Shown here: positions 8,672 through 18,491 of the stretch, one piece after another | Position numbering within the stretch: the first letter of the stretch is position 1 | How the letters are laid out: every line of letters starts with the position of its first letter | NCBI RefSeq assembly: GCF_000494755.1 | Contig: NC_022657.1 | Location: 7,532,001-7,596,000 of the forward strand | Length of the DNA: 64,000 nucleotides | Direction: 5' to 3' | Origin: Amorphoplanes friuliensis DSM 7358 | GTDB taxonomy: Bacteria > Actinomycetota > Actinomycetes > Mycobacteriales > Micromonosporaceae | Program-made: the position numbers and the translations under genes | The notes under the pieces: generated by a model | Seen by the model: the letters and a program-made list of their open reading frames with translations, nothing else | Told to the model about the DNA's origin: nothing | Database searches by the model: none

Positions 8672-10587
8672 ATGCGTGTTCGCAATCTTGGCATTCTGGC
8701 CCACGTCGATGCCGGCAAAACCACACTGACCGAACGGATCCTGTACGTCACCGGTGCCACGTACAAGCGGGGTGAGGTGCATTCCGGGACCACCGTGACC
8801 GACTTCGACCCGCAGGAGCGCGATCGTGGCATCACCATTTTGCTGCGGCCGTCAGTGCTGAGTGGAACGGTCATCGGCTCAACCTGATCGACACCCCGGG
8901 GCACGTCGACTTCTCCGACGAAGTTGAGCGGTCGTTGCGCGTACTCGATGGGGCTGTTGCTGTGTTCGACGCCGTTGCTGGTGTCGAGCCGCAGAGTGAG
9001 TCCGTTTGGCGGCAGGCCGACCGGTACGGCGTACCGAGAATTGCGTTTGTCAACAAGCTCGACCGGGCTGGTGCGGACCTGGACCGTGCGGTGGCCTCGA
9101 TCCGCGACCGGCTGGCAGTGACACCGTTGGTGGTGCAGCTGCCGATCGGTCGCGAGGACGGCTTCACCGGTGTTGTCGACCTGGTCCGGATGCGGTCACT
9201 GACGTGGACCGACGGGGTTCTCGACGAGCGGCCGGCTACGGATCCGGCGGCGTTGGCGGCCCGGCAGCGGCTGGAGGAGGCCGTTGCTGAGCTGCACGCC
9301 GAGGCTCTGGAGGAGTTGGGCGCCATGTCCGAGCAGACGCTGCGGAAGGCGTTGCGGGAGCTGACGCTCTCCGGCGCCGGGGTGGTCGTGCTGTGCGGTT
9401 CGGCGTACAAGGATCGGGGTGTGGAACCGCTGTTGGATGCGGTTGTCGATTACCTGCCGGCGCCCACGGGTGACGCCTATGCGCCGCCGGTTGCGCTGGT
9501 GTTCAAGGTGCACACCGCTGCGACCGGGCGGCTCACCTACCTGCGGGTCTACGAGGGCACGCTGCACAAGGGAGATGTTCTGTGGGACGCGGGTGCGGGG
9601 CGTAGCGAGCGGATCGCGCGCATTCTGCGGGTGCAGGCGGACCGGCACACCGAGGTGGACCGGGCCGTCGCCGGGGCGATCGTTGCGGTCGTCGGGGTGA
9701 AGGCTGCCCGGGCGGGGTCGACGCTGAGCACCCGGGAGCATCCGGTGCTGCTCGAGGCCCCGGTCACTGCCGATCCGGTGGTGTCCGTGGCGGTGGAGGC
9801 GAAACGGTCCGCGGACACGCAGAAGCTGGCTGTTGTGCTGGCCGGGCTGGTCGAGGAGGACCCGTCGCTGGCTGTGCGTACCGATCCGGAGACCGGGCAG
9901 ACCCTGCTGTCCGGTCAGGGTGAGCTGCACCTGGAGGTCGCGGTGGAGAAAATGCGCCAGGCGAACGGCCTGGCCGTCACCGTCGGCCGGCCGCAGGTCG
10001 CCTACCGGGAGACCGTTGTGCGGGGTGTGTCCGGGTTCCTGTACCGGCACGTCAAGCAGGACGGCGGCGCGGGCCAGTACGCCCACGTGGTTCTCGACGT
10101 TGCGCCTCTCGACGGGGACGGGTTCGAGTTCCGGTCGGCGGTGACCGGTGGGCGGGTGCCCCGCGAGTACGTCCGGGCGGTCGAGGCCGGCTGCCGGGAC
10201 GCGCTGGTCGGGGGTCCCGTGGGCGGGCACCGGGTGGTCGGCGTTCGCGTGACGCTGACCGATGGTGCGACGCACGCGAAGGACTCGTCGGAGATGGCAT
10301 TCCGTACGGCGGGGCGGCTTGGGCTGCGGGAGGCGTTGCGCGTCTCCGCGATGACGCTGCTCGAGCCGGCCGTGGAGGTCACGGTGTCCGCGCCGGAGGA
10401 GTCGCTGGGTGGGGTACTCGGTGACCTTGCCGCGCGGCGTGGGCAGGTGACGGGGTCGACGCTGCGGGCGGTTACGGCGACGGTGCCGCTGGCTGAGTTG
10501 TTCGGGTGGTCGGATCAGTTGCGTAGCCGGACGCATGGGCGGGGGACGTTCACTACTCGGCCGGCGGGTTATCAGCGGGCGGCCTGA
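8672..10587 (+). pseudogene. Ribosomal-protection-type translational GTPase (Tet/OtrA family), frameshifted
   Basis: An EF-G-like GTPase of about 639 residues, the size of Tet(M)/OtrA proteins, which release tetracycline from the ribosome. Visible motifs are G1 AHVDAGKTTLTE, G2 region ERDRGITI, G3 DTPGHVDF, G4 NKLDR and G5 GSAYKDRG, then EF-G-type domains (GQGELHLEVAVEKM, later TLLEPAVEVTVSAPEE) to the C-terminus. The frame breaks at 8840-8842: after ATT TT one base is missing, and the other frame resumes at GCTGCGGCC and runs to 10587. Adding one base restores the expected RGITIFAAAVSAEW. It is a true inactivating deletion or a sequence error. A GC-rich hairpin follows the stop. Confidence 0.82.
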
Positions 10588-10596
10588 ACTAAGGGC

Positions 10597-10622
10597 GGGC
10601 CCGGGGCGCGAGTCCCGGGCCC
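10597..10622 (+). terminator. GC hairpin after the GTPase gene
   Basis: Perfect 9-bp arms GGGCCCGGG / CCCGGGCCC with an 8-nt loop, beginning 9 nt after the stop at 10587. There is no T-tract, so it is a probable but weak terminator. Confidence 0.5.
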
Positions 10623-10645
10623 GTGTCGGGTCTGGAGCTGTGAGG

Positions 10646-10756
10646 CCCAACTTCAAGGAAGTCGGGCCTACGCCCGCATGCAGGACCGGTCCGGGCGCAA
10701 GGCCCGGAACCGTCTCAGGCCTGAACGTGCAAAGGCCCAACTTCAAGGAAGTCGGG
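10646..10756. repeat. Two copies of a 21-bp palindromic element
   Basis: Copies at 10646-10666 and 10736-10756 have the form CCCAACTTC-AAG-GAAGTCGGG: 9-bp arms around a 3-nt centre, one mismatch. Spacing is 90 bp. The intervening DNA is not obviously coding. The stretch 10588-10807 holds these repeats and the hairpin at 10597 and no gene. The same element occurs seven times inside the kinase gene at 53484-54965 and in a variant at 40855-40875. Confidence 0.9.
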
Positions 10757-10807
10757 ACCGCCCGCCCACATGCAAGGCCGATCCAGGACGCAAGCTCTCC
10801 GGCCCCG

Positions 10808-11572
10808 TCAGGTCTGGGTGAGGAGCCAGCCGCAGTCGGAGCAGACGTCGAAGCCACGGAACTGCGCCAGCCGCCGCCGGCCGCAGACCGGGCACACAAC
10901 CCGATAAGTCTCATGGTGCCCGTCACCGCGCCGGGCCGGGTGCACAACCGTGAAGAACAGCCGGCGCTGCCAGACCCCGTCGCCGGCGTCCACCGCGACG
11001 ATCCCGGAACGGCGCCGCACGTCCACCCGCAGGAGCAACCGCGTCCGCGCATCAGCGGACGGCGGCGCGAGCAGCAGCCGGCCCACATCGGTCGGCTTGA
11101 CGTCCTCGATCCCCGTGATCGCCGTCGCCTCGGTGTTGATGCCTTCGGTGCCGAGGGGGACCGTGGCCAGGTCGGTGCACCAGACGGGCCGGGGGCCGAG
11201 GTCGGACTGGCCGAGACGGGTGCGGAAGATCGTCCAGAGGCCGAGGTTTTCCGAGCCGACCAGCCCGATCTTGACGTCGGCGTCGCGGCCGTCGTTGAGG
11301 CCGACCAGCGACGGACCCCACTTCGTGGAGCGGCGGGCGGCTCCGACCGTGGGGCCGAGGCCGGGAAAGAGTACGTCGGCGACACCTTCGGTGAACCGCC
11401 ACAGTCCACCTCGGATGCCGCCGACGATCTTGTCACAGGTGGCCGAGCCCCACTCGGCGATCCGGCTTGGTTCGGGCCTGGCGGTCAGGGCGGGGCGCCG
11501 CGGCTGCGGGATGCGTTCAGCCGGTTCGAACCAGGAGGGCGGAGCGTCTCGGGGGCCGAAGTGCATCGACAC
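10808..11572 (-). CDS. Hypothetical protein with C-terminal zinc ribbon
   Basis: 254 residues. The C-terminus carries two cysteine pairs, CPVCGRRRL and CSDCGWLL, about 17 residues apart: a probable zinc ribbon. The central part (LVGLNDGRDADVKIGLVG, VKPTDVGRLLLAPP, RTRLLLRVDVRRR) is strand-rich and not recognised as a known family. The N-terminus is Pro/Arg-rich and may be shorter than annotated. There is no signal peptide. It shares its strand with the downstream-oriented peptidase but sits beyond it, so it is probably independent. Confidence 0.6.
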   Translation of the reverse strand: MSMHFGPRDAPPSWFEPAERIPQPRRPALTARPEPSRIAEWGSATCDKIVGGIRGGLWRFTEGVADVLFPGLGPTVGAARRSTKWGPSLVGLNDGRDADVKIGLVGSENLGLWTIFRTRLGQSDLGPRPVWCTDLATVPLGTEGINTEATAITGIEDVKPTDVGRLLLAPPSADARTRLLLRVDVRRRSGIVAVDAGDGVWQRRLFFTVVHPARRGDGHHETYRVVCPVCGRRRLAQFRGFDVCSDCGWLLTQT

Positions 11573-11605
11573 ATGCTGTCACTGCGCGGCTACACCGACT
11601 ACCCC

Positions 11606-12790
<1,185 letters not shown>

Positions 12791-12840
12791 GTACGTCTCC
12801 CCAGGTGACGGGCTGGCTGCGTGCCGTGACGTTAACAGTT

Positions 12841-12850
12841 CCATCGATGG
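12841..12850. promoter_or_regulatory. Candidate operator between peptidase and regulator
   Basis: Perfect palindrome CCATCGATGG in the divergent intergenic region 12791-12884. A second imperfect dyad, ATGAGAATGCTTCAT, lies immediately beyond (12851-12865). Position suggests a binding site for the adjacent regulator, without experimental support. Confidence 0.35.
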
Positions 12851-12884
12851 ATGAGAATGCTTCATGTCCTCGTAGAGTGGCCGC

Positions 12885-13847
12885 ATGCACCCGCATCCCG
12901 AGCTGCTCCCGGCCGCGGAGCAGCACGCCTACCGGCTGCTGGTCCGGCTCGACGGCGCCGGGCCCGCCGAGCTGGCGGCGCACGCCGGCATGTCGCCGCA
13001 GCAGGCGACCGAGGTCCTGGAGTCGTTGCGCGCGAAGGGTCTCGCCTCACCCGGGCCGATGTTCCGGGCCCTGCCGCCGGACATCGCGCTCGGCGACACC
13101 CTCCTGCGTCAGCAGCAGTCCCTCGAAGCCGCCAGACAGGTGGTGGCCGCGCTCAGCGAGGACTACCGCAGCACCACCCGGCGGCGCAGTGCCGAACATC
13201 TGGTCGAGATCGTCGTCGGCGCCGAGGCGTTGCGCCGGCGGCTGCGCGAGATGCAGGACACCGCCCGCGACGAGATCCTCTGGTTCTGCCGTGCCAACCC
13301 CATCGCCATGGAGGGGCCGGAAAATCAGGAGGAGAGCTCCGCGCTGGCCCGTGGCGTTAAGTACCGCGCGATCTACGAGCGGGAGCTGCTGGAGAAACCG
13401 GGTGAGCTCGAGAGCATCGTCGAGGCGATCGGCCTGGGTGAGGAGTCGCGCACGTTGCCGGCCCTGCCCGTACGCCTGGCGATCGCCGACCGCTCGCTGG
13501 CCATCTGCCCGCTCGTGCCCGACGAGTCGCGGGGTGTCGGCGAGCCCACGGCCGCGCTGATCCGGTCGAGTGAGCTGCTCGACGCGCTGCTGGCGCTCTT
13601 CGAGAGCTACTGGGAGCGGGCCACGCCGGTGCTGTCCGAGGCGCCGCGCTCCGACCTGCTGGAATCGGAGGTGCTGCTGCTGTCACTCTTCGTCTCCGGC
13701 ATGCCGGACAAGTCGATCGCCACGCATCTCGGCGTCAGCAAACGCACCGTGCAACGCCGGCTCGACCGGATGATGGCCCTGGCCGGCGTCGACACGCGGA
13801 CGGGACTGGCGTTCCAGGCCGCCCGCCGCGGCTGGCTGACGGCGTGA
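12885..13847 (+). CDS. TrmB-type / LuxR-like transcriptional regulator
   Basis: 320 residues. An N-terminal winged-helix of TrmB type (LLVRLDGAGPAELAAHAGMS, EVLESLRAKGLA) is followed by a sensor/linker region with RDEILWFCRANP and a C-terminal helix-turn-helix, ESEVLLLSLFVSGMPDKSIA-THLGVSKRTVQRRLDRMM, similar to LuxR DNA-binding domains. This arrangement is common in actinobacteria next to secreted subtilases. It is divergent from one S8 gene and convergent with another, so it may regulate one or both. The ligand is unknown. Confidence 0.85.
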   Translation: MHPHPELLPAAEQHAYRLLVRLDGAGPAELAAHAGMSPQQATEVLESLRAKGLASPGPMFRALPPDIALGDTLLRQQQSLEAARQVVAALSEDYRSTTRRRSAEHLVEIVVGAEALRRRLREMQDTARDEILWFCRANPIAMEGPENQEESSALARGVKYRAIYERELLEKPGELESIVEAIGLGEESRTLPALPVRLAIADRSLAICPLVPDESRGVGEPTAALIRSSELLDALLALFESYWERATPVLSEAPRSDLLESEVLLLSLFVSGMPDKSIATHLGVSKRTVQRRLDRMMALAGVDTRTGLAFQAARRGWLTA

Positions 13848-13852
13848 AGGCC

Positions 13853-13888
13853 GGGCCTGTCCCTCTCTGGCGGGAGAGGGACAGGCCC
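13853..13888. terminator. Bidirectional hairpin terminator
   Basis: Perfect 15-bp inverted repeat GGGCCTGTCCCTCTC / GAGAGGGACAGGCCC with a 6-nt loop, exactly in the 49-bp gap between the convergent regulator and large subtilase genes. It has no strong T-tract on either side. Confidence 0.8.
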
Positions 13889-13896
13889 GCCCGGTC

Positions 13897-16800
13897 TCAG
13901 CCGCGCCCGTAGGCGCGGATCACCGTCTGCGTGACCGTGTTGCCCGCCCTGTCCGTGGCGGTGACCCGCAGCGAGACGGGTTTGCGGCCGCCCGGGATCA
14001 GCGCCGACTCACCCACCGTCACTGCCTTTTTCCACGAGGCACCGTCGTCCGCCGACACGTCGACCTTGAGCGAGGTGAGCTTGGCCGGGAACTTCAGCTT
14101 CAGCAGGTGCGGCAGCATGGTCTTCCGGCCGTCGTAGCCGACGTGCAGCAGCGGCAGTGTGCCGTCGGCACCCGAGCGGAACGTCCACTCGGTTTCTGTC
14201 CGCGTACCGAACTGCCAGTCGTCGCCGCCGCGGGCGGTGGTGAGCCGCAGCTTGTAGGCGGCCGTGCCCGGGGTGGTGGTCACGTCCTGCCAGGCGTCCG
14301 GCAGGTCGGCGAGCTTCTTGCCGTCGCGCCACAGGGTCGCCGTGGCCTCGTCGGCCCCGGCCTCCTCGTAATGCCCGTCGCTGTCCACGAACTCCGCGAC
14401 GCGCAGGTGCAGCACGTCCCCGGTCCGGGTCGAGCTGATCCCCGCCGGTGCCGCCGGCCGGACGACCGGTCCGGACCACGTCTCGCGGGTCCGGCCCGGT
14501 GCGAAGCTGCGCGCCCGGTCGGTGAAACCGGTCCTCAGGACCCCTCCACCCCACGGGTACGCGGAGTGCACGCGATGCTGCCACACGGAGTCACCGGCCG
14601 ACACCCACTCCTCGCGGACGGACGGGGTCTGCACCGAGCGCGACGTGTCGTTCCAGGCGAACGTCTGCCACGGCCGCCAGCCGAAGCGCTGCTCGCGCAC
14701 CCAGTTCAGACCGCCGTTGTGCGCGTACTCGGAACGGATGCGCATGCTGTTCGCCGCGGTCACCCTGTGCACGATCCTGTCCGGCACCCGGTCCTTCGAC
14801 ACCTGCAGGACGTCGTAGAGGTACGGGCTGGACGTCGTGAGGGTGAGGTCGATCGTCGCGCCCGGGCGGGCCGCACGGGCCAGCAGCTGCGCACCCGCGT
14901 CGTTGGCGACGGCCAGGGAGACGACCGGCAGCCGCTCCTCCGCGTCGGGCACGTAGACCGTCCACGCCGACTGGTCGGCCGGGCGCACCAGCAGCGCGAC
15001 CGCCGCGCCGGCCTTCGCCGCCGCGTCGATCTGCGCCATCTCGTCCTCGTCGGTCGCCGGGATCAGGACCGCTTTCCCGCGTACGGCCGCAGCACCCCAC
15101 CTGACCAGCGGGAACTTCTTCGTCCCGGCGTACGCGGGTGAGGTCCCGAAGAGGTTGATGTCCAAGGGGCCGCTGACACCGGGGACCTTGGCCTGCACCA
15201 TGGGCGCGACCAGCTGCCAGCGGGAGGAGAACTCGAAGCTGCCCTTGGTGACCTTCTTCGTCGGCACGACGTTGACCTGCTCGATCGTGCTGAAGTGCAT
15301 GACACCGTGCGAGATGCTGCGACCGGTACCCGTGACCCGGTGCACGTAGTAGCTCAGCACCGTCTGCTGCTCGGACGGCTTCGGCGTCTCGATCCGGATC
15401 GGTGTGCCCTTGCGGGCGTCGACCAGCACCGTGATGTCCTTGTCGACCTTCAGCTCGGGGATCGTCGTCAGGTTGGCCTGCTCGTCGAGCGGGCCACCGT
15501 CCTCGAGCAACGCGTCCAGCAGGTAGGTGCCCGCCTGGACCTCGTAGGTGGCACCGCCCGGGTCGAACCAGCCGAGCACGTCCGAGCGGCTGTCGTCGCC
15601 GTGGATGGTCAGCGCCGGAACCGCCGCGGGTTTGCCGGACCGGTCCACCGCCTTCACGGTGATCCGGTGGGTCGGTCCGTCCAGGGTGGCGCCGATCGCC
15701 GTGGTGACGAGCACACCACCGGGCGCCGTCGCGGTCAGCCAGCCGCTGAGCCGGCCGGGGTCCCGCTTCCCGAAGTCGATCGAGACGACCGTCGTCGCGC
15801 TGCCCCGAGCCGGCACGGTGACGGTTGTGGTGTCGGTCGTGACCCCCGCCGGTGCCTTCAGAGTCAGCGTCACCGGTGCGGTGCTGGCGTTGCTGTAGGT
15901 CACCGTGCGCGTGGCCACGGCCGGCGTTTCACCCACGGTGTGCAGGCCGAAGTCCGCCACCCCCGTACCGGTGACGGTCTGGGTCGTGGCGCGGGTCAGG
16001 TCGACGCGACCGGCGCCCTGGGCGTACACGGAGAGGTCGGGTGTGGTCTTGGCCGTGCTGACCAGGGCTTCCTTGATCTTCGGGCCGGTCCAGTCCGGGT
16101 GTTGCTGGGCGAGCAGCGCCGCCGCCCCCGCGATGTGCGGCGTGGCCATCGACGTCCCGGAGGCGCCCGTGTAGAGCTCGTCGACCGGGTTGCCCATCGT
16201 CGTACCGGCCGCGCGGGCCGCCACGATCTCCACGCCGGGCGCGGTGATCTCGGGCTTGAGCCCCAGGTCGCCGAGCCGCGGGCCGCGGCTGGAGAAGTCC
16301 GCGAGCTGATCCGAGCGGTCGACCGCGCCAACCGTCAGGGCGTTCGGGGCGGCACCCGGGGTGCCGACCGTGGAGTCGGCGCCCTCGTTGCCGGCCGCGA
16401 CGACAAACAGCGCACCGGTGGCGGCGCTGATCTCGTCGACCGCCACGCTCATCGGGTCGGTGCCGTCGGTCGCCTCACCGCCGAGGCTCATGTTGACCAC
16501 CTTGGCGCCCGCGTCGACGGCCCACTGCATGCCCGCGATGATCTCGGAGTCGTAGCCGTACCCGTCGTCGCCGAGGACCTTGCCGATCAGCAGGTCCGCG
16601 CCGTACGCGACACCCTTGCGCTTGCCGTCCGAGCCCGCGCCCGTACCGGCGACCGTGGCCGCGACGTGCGTGCCGTGACCGAAGCGGTCGACCGTGTCCG
16701 GGCTGCTGCTGAAGTTGCGTGCCTCGGTGATCTTCCCGGCCAGGTCGGGGTGGGTCGCGTCGACACCGGTGTCCAGCACGGCGACCTTGACACCACGGCC

Positions 16801-17403
16801 GTCGAACCCGGCCTGCCAGGCGGCGGGGGCACCGATCTGCGCGGTGCTGCGGTCCAGGACCGGCTTGACCTTCCCGTCGAGCCAGATGCGCGTGACACCG
16901 GCGGTCCGGGCGGCGGCACTCTGCGTCTGCCAGAAGCCCGCGAGGGTGCTCTTCGCCGGCCGGATCGCGGTCGCGTTGATGCTGGTCAGCGGGTGCGCGT
17001 CCGCCGTGCGCAGGGCGGCGCCGCCACCCTGGACGATCAGGGGCAGCGTCGGGGACGCGGCGTCGCCGTAACCCTGGGCGACCAGGCGCTCGACGTCGAA
17101 GAGCTCGGCGTCGACCCGGCCCGAGCCGACCAGCGGGATCGCGTCGCTGGGCAGGATCCGCAGGCCACCGTCGGCCTCGATGGTGTGGAAGGTGATGCGC
17201 TCACGACCGGGCGCAGGACGCACCGTGGCCGCGTACCGAGAATCGATCTTGGTGAGCTCGACCGTGTCGCCCGTGATCAGGGTGATCCGGACGGCGCCGG
17301 GAACGGGCGGCGGTGGTGGTGCCGGCGCGGCCCCGGCGGCCGCTGCCGGGCCGGGTATCGCCGTGGCTCCGATCAGGACGCCGACGAGCAGACGACTCAG
17401 CAT
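13897..17403 (-). CDS. Large secreted S8 family peptidase
   Basis: 1168 residues. Signal peptide MLSRLLVGVLIGATAIPGPA, then a Pro-rich start and propeptide. The catalytic triad is visible in VAVLDTGVDATHPDLAG (Asp), FGHGTHVAATVAG (His) and SGTSMATPHIAGAAAL (Ser), with the oxyanion Asn in VVAAGNEGA. The ~700 residues after the catalytic domain are strand-rich and suit substrate or cell-surface binding. This size is typical of streptomycete-type extracellular subtilases. It converges with the TrmB/LuxR-like regulator and is probably monocistronic. Confidence 0.93.
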   Translation of the reverse strand: MLSRLLVGVLIGATAIPGPAAAAGAAPAPPPPPVPGAVRITLITGDTVELTKIDSRYAATVRPAPGRERITFHTIEADGGLRILPSDAIPLVGSGRVDAELFDVERLVAQGYGDAASPTLPLIVQGGGAALRTADAHPLTSINATAIRPAKSTLAGFWQTQSAAARTAGVTRIWLDGKVKPVLDRSTAQIGAPAAWQAGFDGRGVKVAVLDTGVDATHPDLAGKITEARNFSSSPDTVDRFGHGTHVAATVAGTGAGSDGKRKGVAYGADLLIGKVLGDDGYGYDSEIIAGMQWAVDAGAKVVNMSLGGEATDGTDPMSVAVDEISAATGALFVVAAGNEGADSTVGTPGAAPNALTVGAVDRSDQLADFSSRGPRLGDLGLKPEITAPGVEIVAARAAGTTMGNPVDELYTGASGTSMATPHIAGAAALLAQQHPDWTGPKIKEALVSTAKTTPDLSVYAQGAGRVDLTRATTQTVTGTGVADFGLHTVGETPAVATRTVTYSNASTAPVTLTLKAPAGVTTDTTTVTVPARGSATTVVSIDFGKRDPGRLSGWLTATAPGGVLVTTAIGATLDGPTHRITVKAVDRSGKPAAVPALTIHGDDSRSDVLGWFDPGGATYEVQAGTYLLDALLEDGGPLDEQANLTTIPELKVDKDITVLVDARKGTPIRIETPKPSEQQTVLSYYVHRVTGTGRSISHGVMHFSTIEQVNVVPTKKVTKGSFEFSSRWQLVAPMVQAKVPGVSGPLDINLFGTSPAYAGTKKFPLVRWGAAAVRGKAVLIPATDEDEMAQIDAAAKAGAAVALLVRPADQSAWTVYVPDAEERLPVVSLAVANDAGAQLLARAARPGATIDLTLTTSSPYLYDVLQVSKDRVPDRIVHRVTAANSMRIRSEYAHNGGLNWVREQRFGWRPWQTFAWNDTSRSVQTPSVREEWVSAGDSVWQHRVHSAYPWGGGVLRTGFTDRARSFAPGRTRETWSGPVVRPAAPAGISSTRTGDVLHLRVAEFVDSDGHYEEAGADEATATLWRDGKKLADLPDAWQDVTTTPGTAAYKLRLTTARGGDDWQFGTRTETEWTFRSGADGTLPLLHVGYDGRKTMLPHLLKLKFPAKLTSLKVDVSADDGASWKKAVTVGESALIPGGRKPVSLRVTATDRAGNTVTQTVIRAYGRG

Positions 17404-17513
17404 GGGGACTCCTTCGCAGCGTGGTTCGCTGCACGCATCATGGAGTCCGGATATTCACGACCGTGTTACCTGGCTCTGCCGCACTGCGGACATGGCGCGA
17501 TGTGGACAGGCGG

Positions 17514-18473
17514 CTATTCGGTGTCGGCGGGACCTTCGAGGCCGGCCTTCTCGTCACGCTCGGCCCACTCCAGGAGCGGCGCCAGGTCGAAAGCGGTGTC
17601 GTCGATGTCCGCGTGCAGGTCACCCAGCTCGGCGAACCGGGCCGGGACGGTCAGCAGCGTGAAGTCGTCCGGCTGCACAGCGTCGATCTCGTCCCAGCGG
17701 ATCGGCGTCGACACCGTGCCACGCTGGTTTCCGCGTACGGAATAGGCGCTGGCGATCGTGTGGTCACGGGCGTTCTGGTTGTAGTCGACGAACAGCTTCC
17801 GGGGATCGCGGTCCTTGCGCCACCACGTTGTCGTGACGTCCTCGGGTGAGCGCCGCTCGACCTCCCGGGCGAAGGCCAGCGCGGCCCGGCGCACGTCACC
17901 GAAGCCGTGCTCAGGCTTGATGCGCACGTAGATGTGCAGGCCACGGCCGCCGGACGTCTTCGGATAGCCGGTGATGCCCAGGTCGTCGAGGACCTCGTGG
18001 GCGACGTGCGCGACCCGGCGCACGGTGTCGAAATCGCACTCCGGCATCGGGTCGAGGTCGATGCGCCACTCGTCGGGCTTCTCCGTGTCGGCCTTGCGGG
18101 AATTCCACGGATGGAACTCGACCGTCGACATCTGCACCGCCCAGACGACCTCACCCAGCCCGGTCACACACAGCTCGTCCGCGTGCCGGTTGTAGCGGGG
18201 GAAGGTGACGCGGACCGTCTGCAGCCAGGGCGGGGCGCCGTTCGGGACACGCTTCTGGTGGACCTTGTCGCCGGCCAGGCCGTCCGGGAACCGGTGCAGC
18301 ATGCACGGCCGCTCCCGCAACGCCCGGACGATGCCGTCACCCACGCTGAGGTAGTAGTTGACCAGGTCGAGCTTGGTCAGGCCGAGCTCCGGGAAGTACA
18401 CCCGGTCCGGGTTCGAGACCCGGACGGTGTGCTCCCCCGCGTCAACCTCGATGGCGGGTGACTTGGTGGCCAT
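17514..18473 (-). CDS. LigD polymerase/primase domain protein (NHEJ)
   Basis: 319 residues from the ATG at 18473; an in-frame TTG lies 9 nt further up, but GGAG directly precedes the ATG. The protein is a stand-alone LigD polymerase domain: LHRFPDGLAGDKVHQKR, VQMSTVEFHPW, the catalytic acidic pair in EWRIDLDPMP, and KTSGGRGLHIYVRI. Such proteins add nucleotides during non-homologous end joining together with Ku and a ligase. No ku or ligase gene is present in this window. The 3' end lies 110 bp downstream of the subtilase start. Confidence 0.92.
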   Translation of the reverse strand: MATKSPAIEVDAGEHTVRVSNPDRVYFPELGLTKLDLVNYYLSVGDGIVRALRERPCMLHRFPDGLAGDKVHQKRVPNGAPPWLQTVRVTFPRYNRHADELCVTGLGEVVWAVQMSTVEFHPWNSRKADTEKPDEWRIDLDPMPECDFDTVRRVAHVAHEVLDDLGITGYPKTSGGRGLHIYVRIKPEHGFGDVRRAALAFAREVERRSPEDVTTTWWRKDRDPRKLFVDYNQNARDHTIASAYSVRGNQRGTVSTPIRWDEIDAVQPDDFTLLTVPARFAELGDLHADIDDTAFDLAPLLEWAERDEKAGLEGPADTE

Positions 18474-18491
18474 GGACTCCAACCTAGCGGC

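Noticed and set aside
15295..17745. An 816-codon plus-strand frame
   Set aside because: It lies opposite the large S8 peptidase, whose catalytic motifs fix the real frame.
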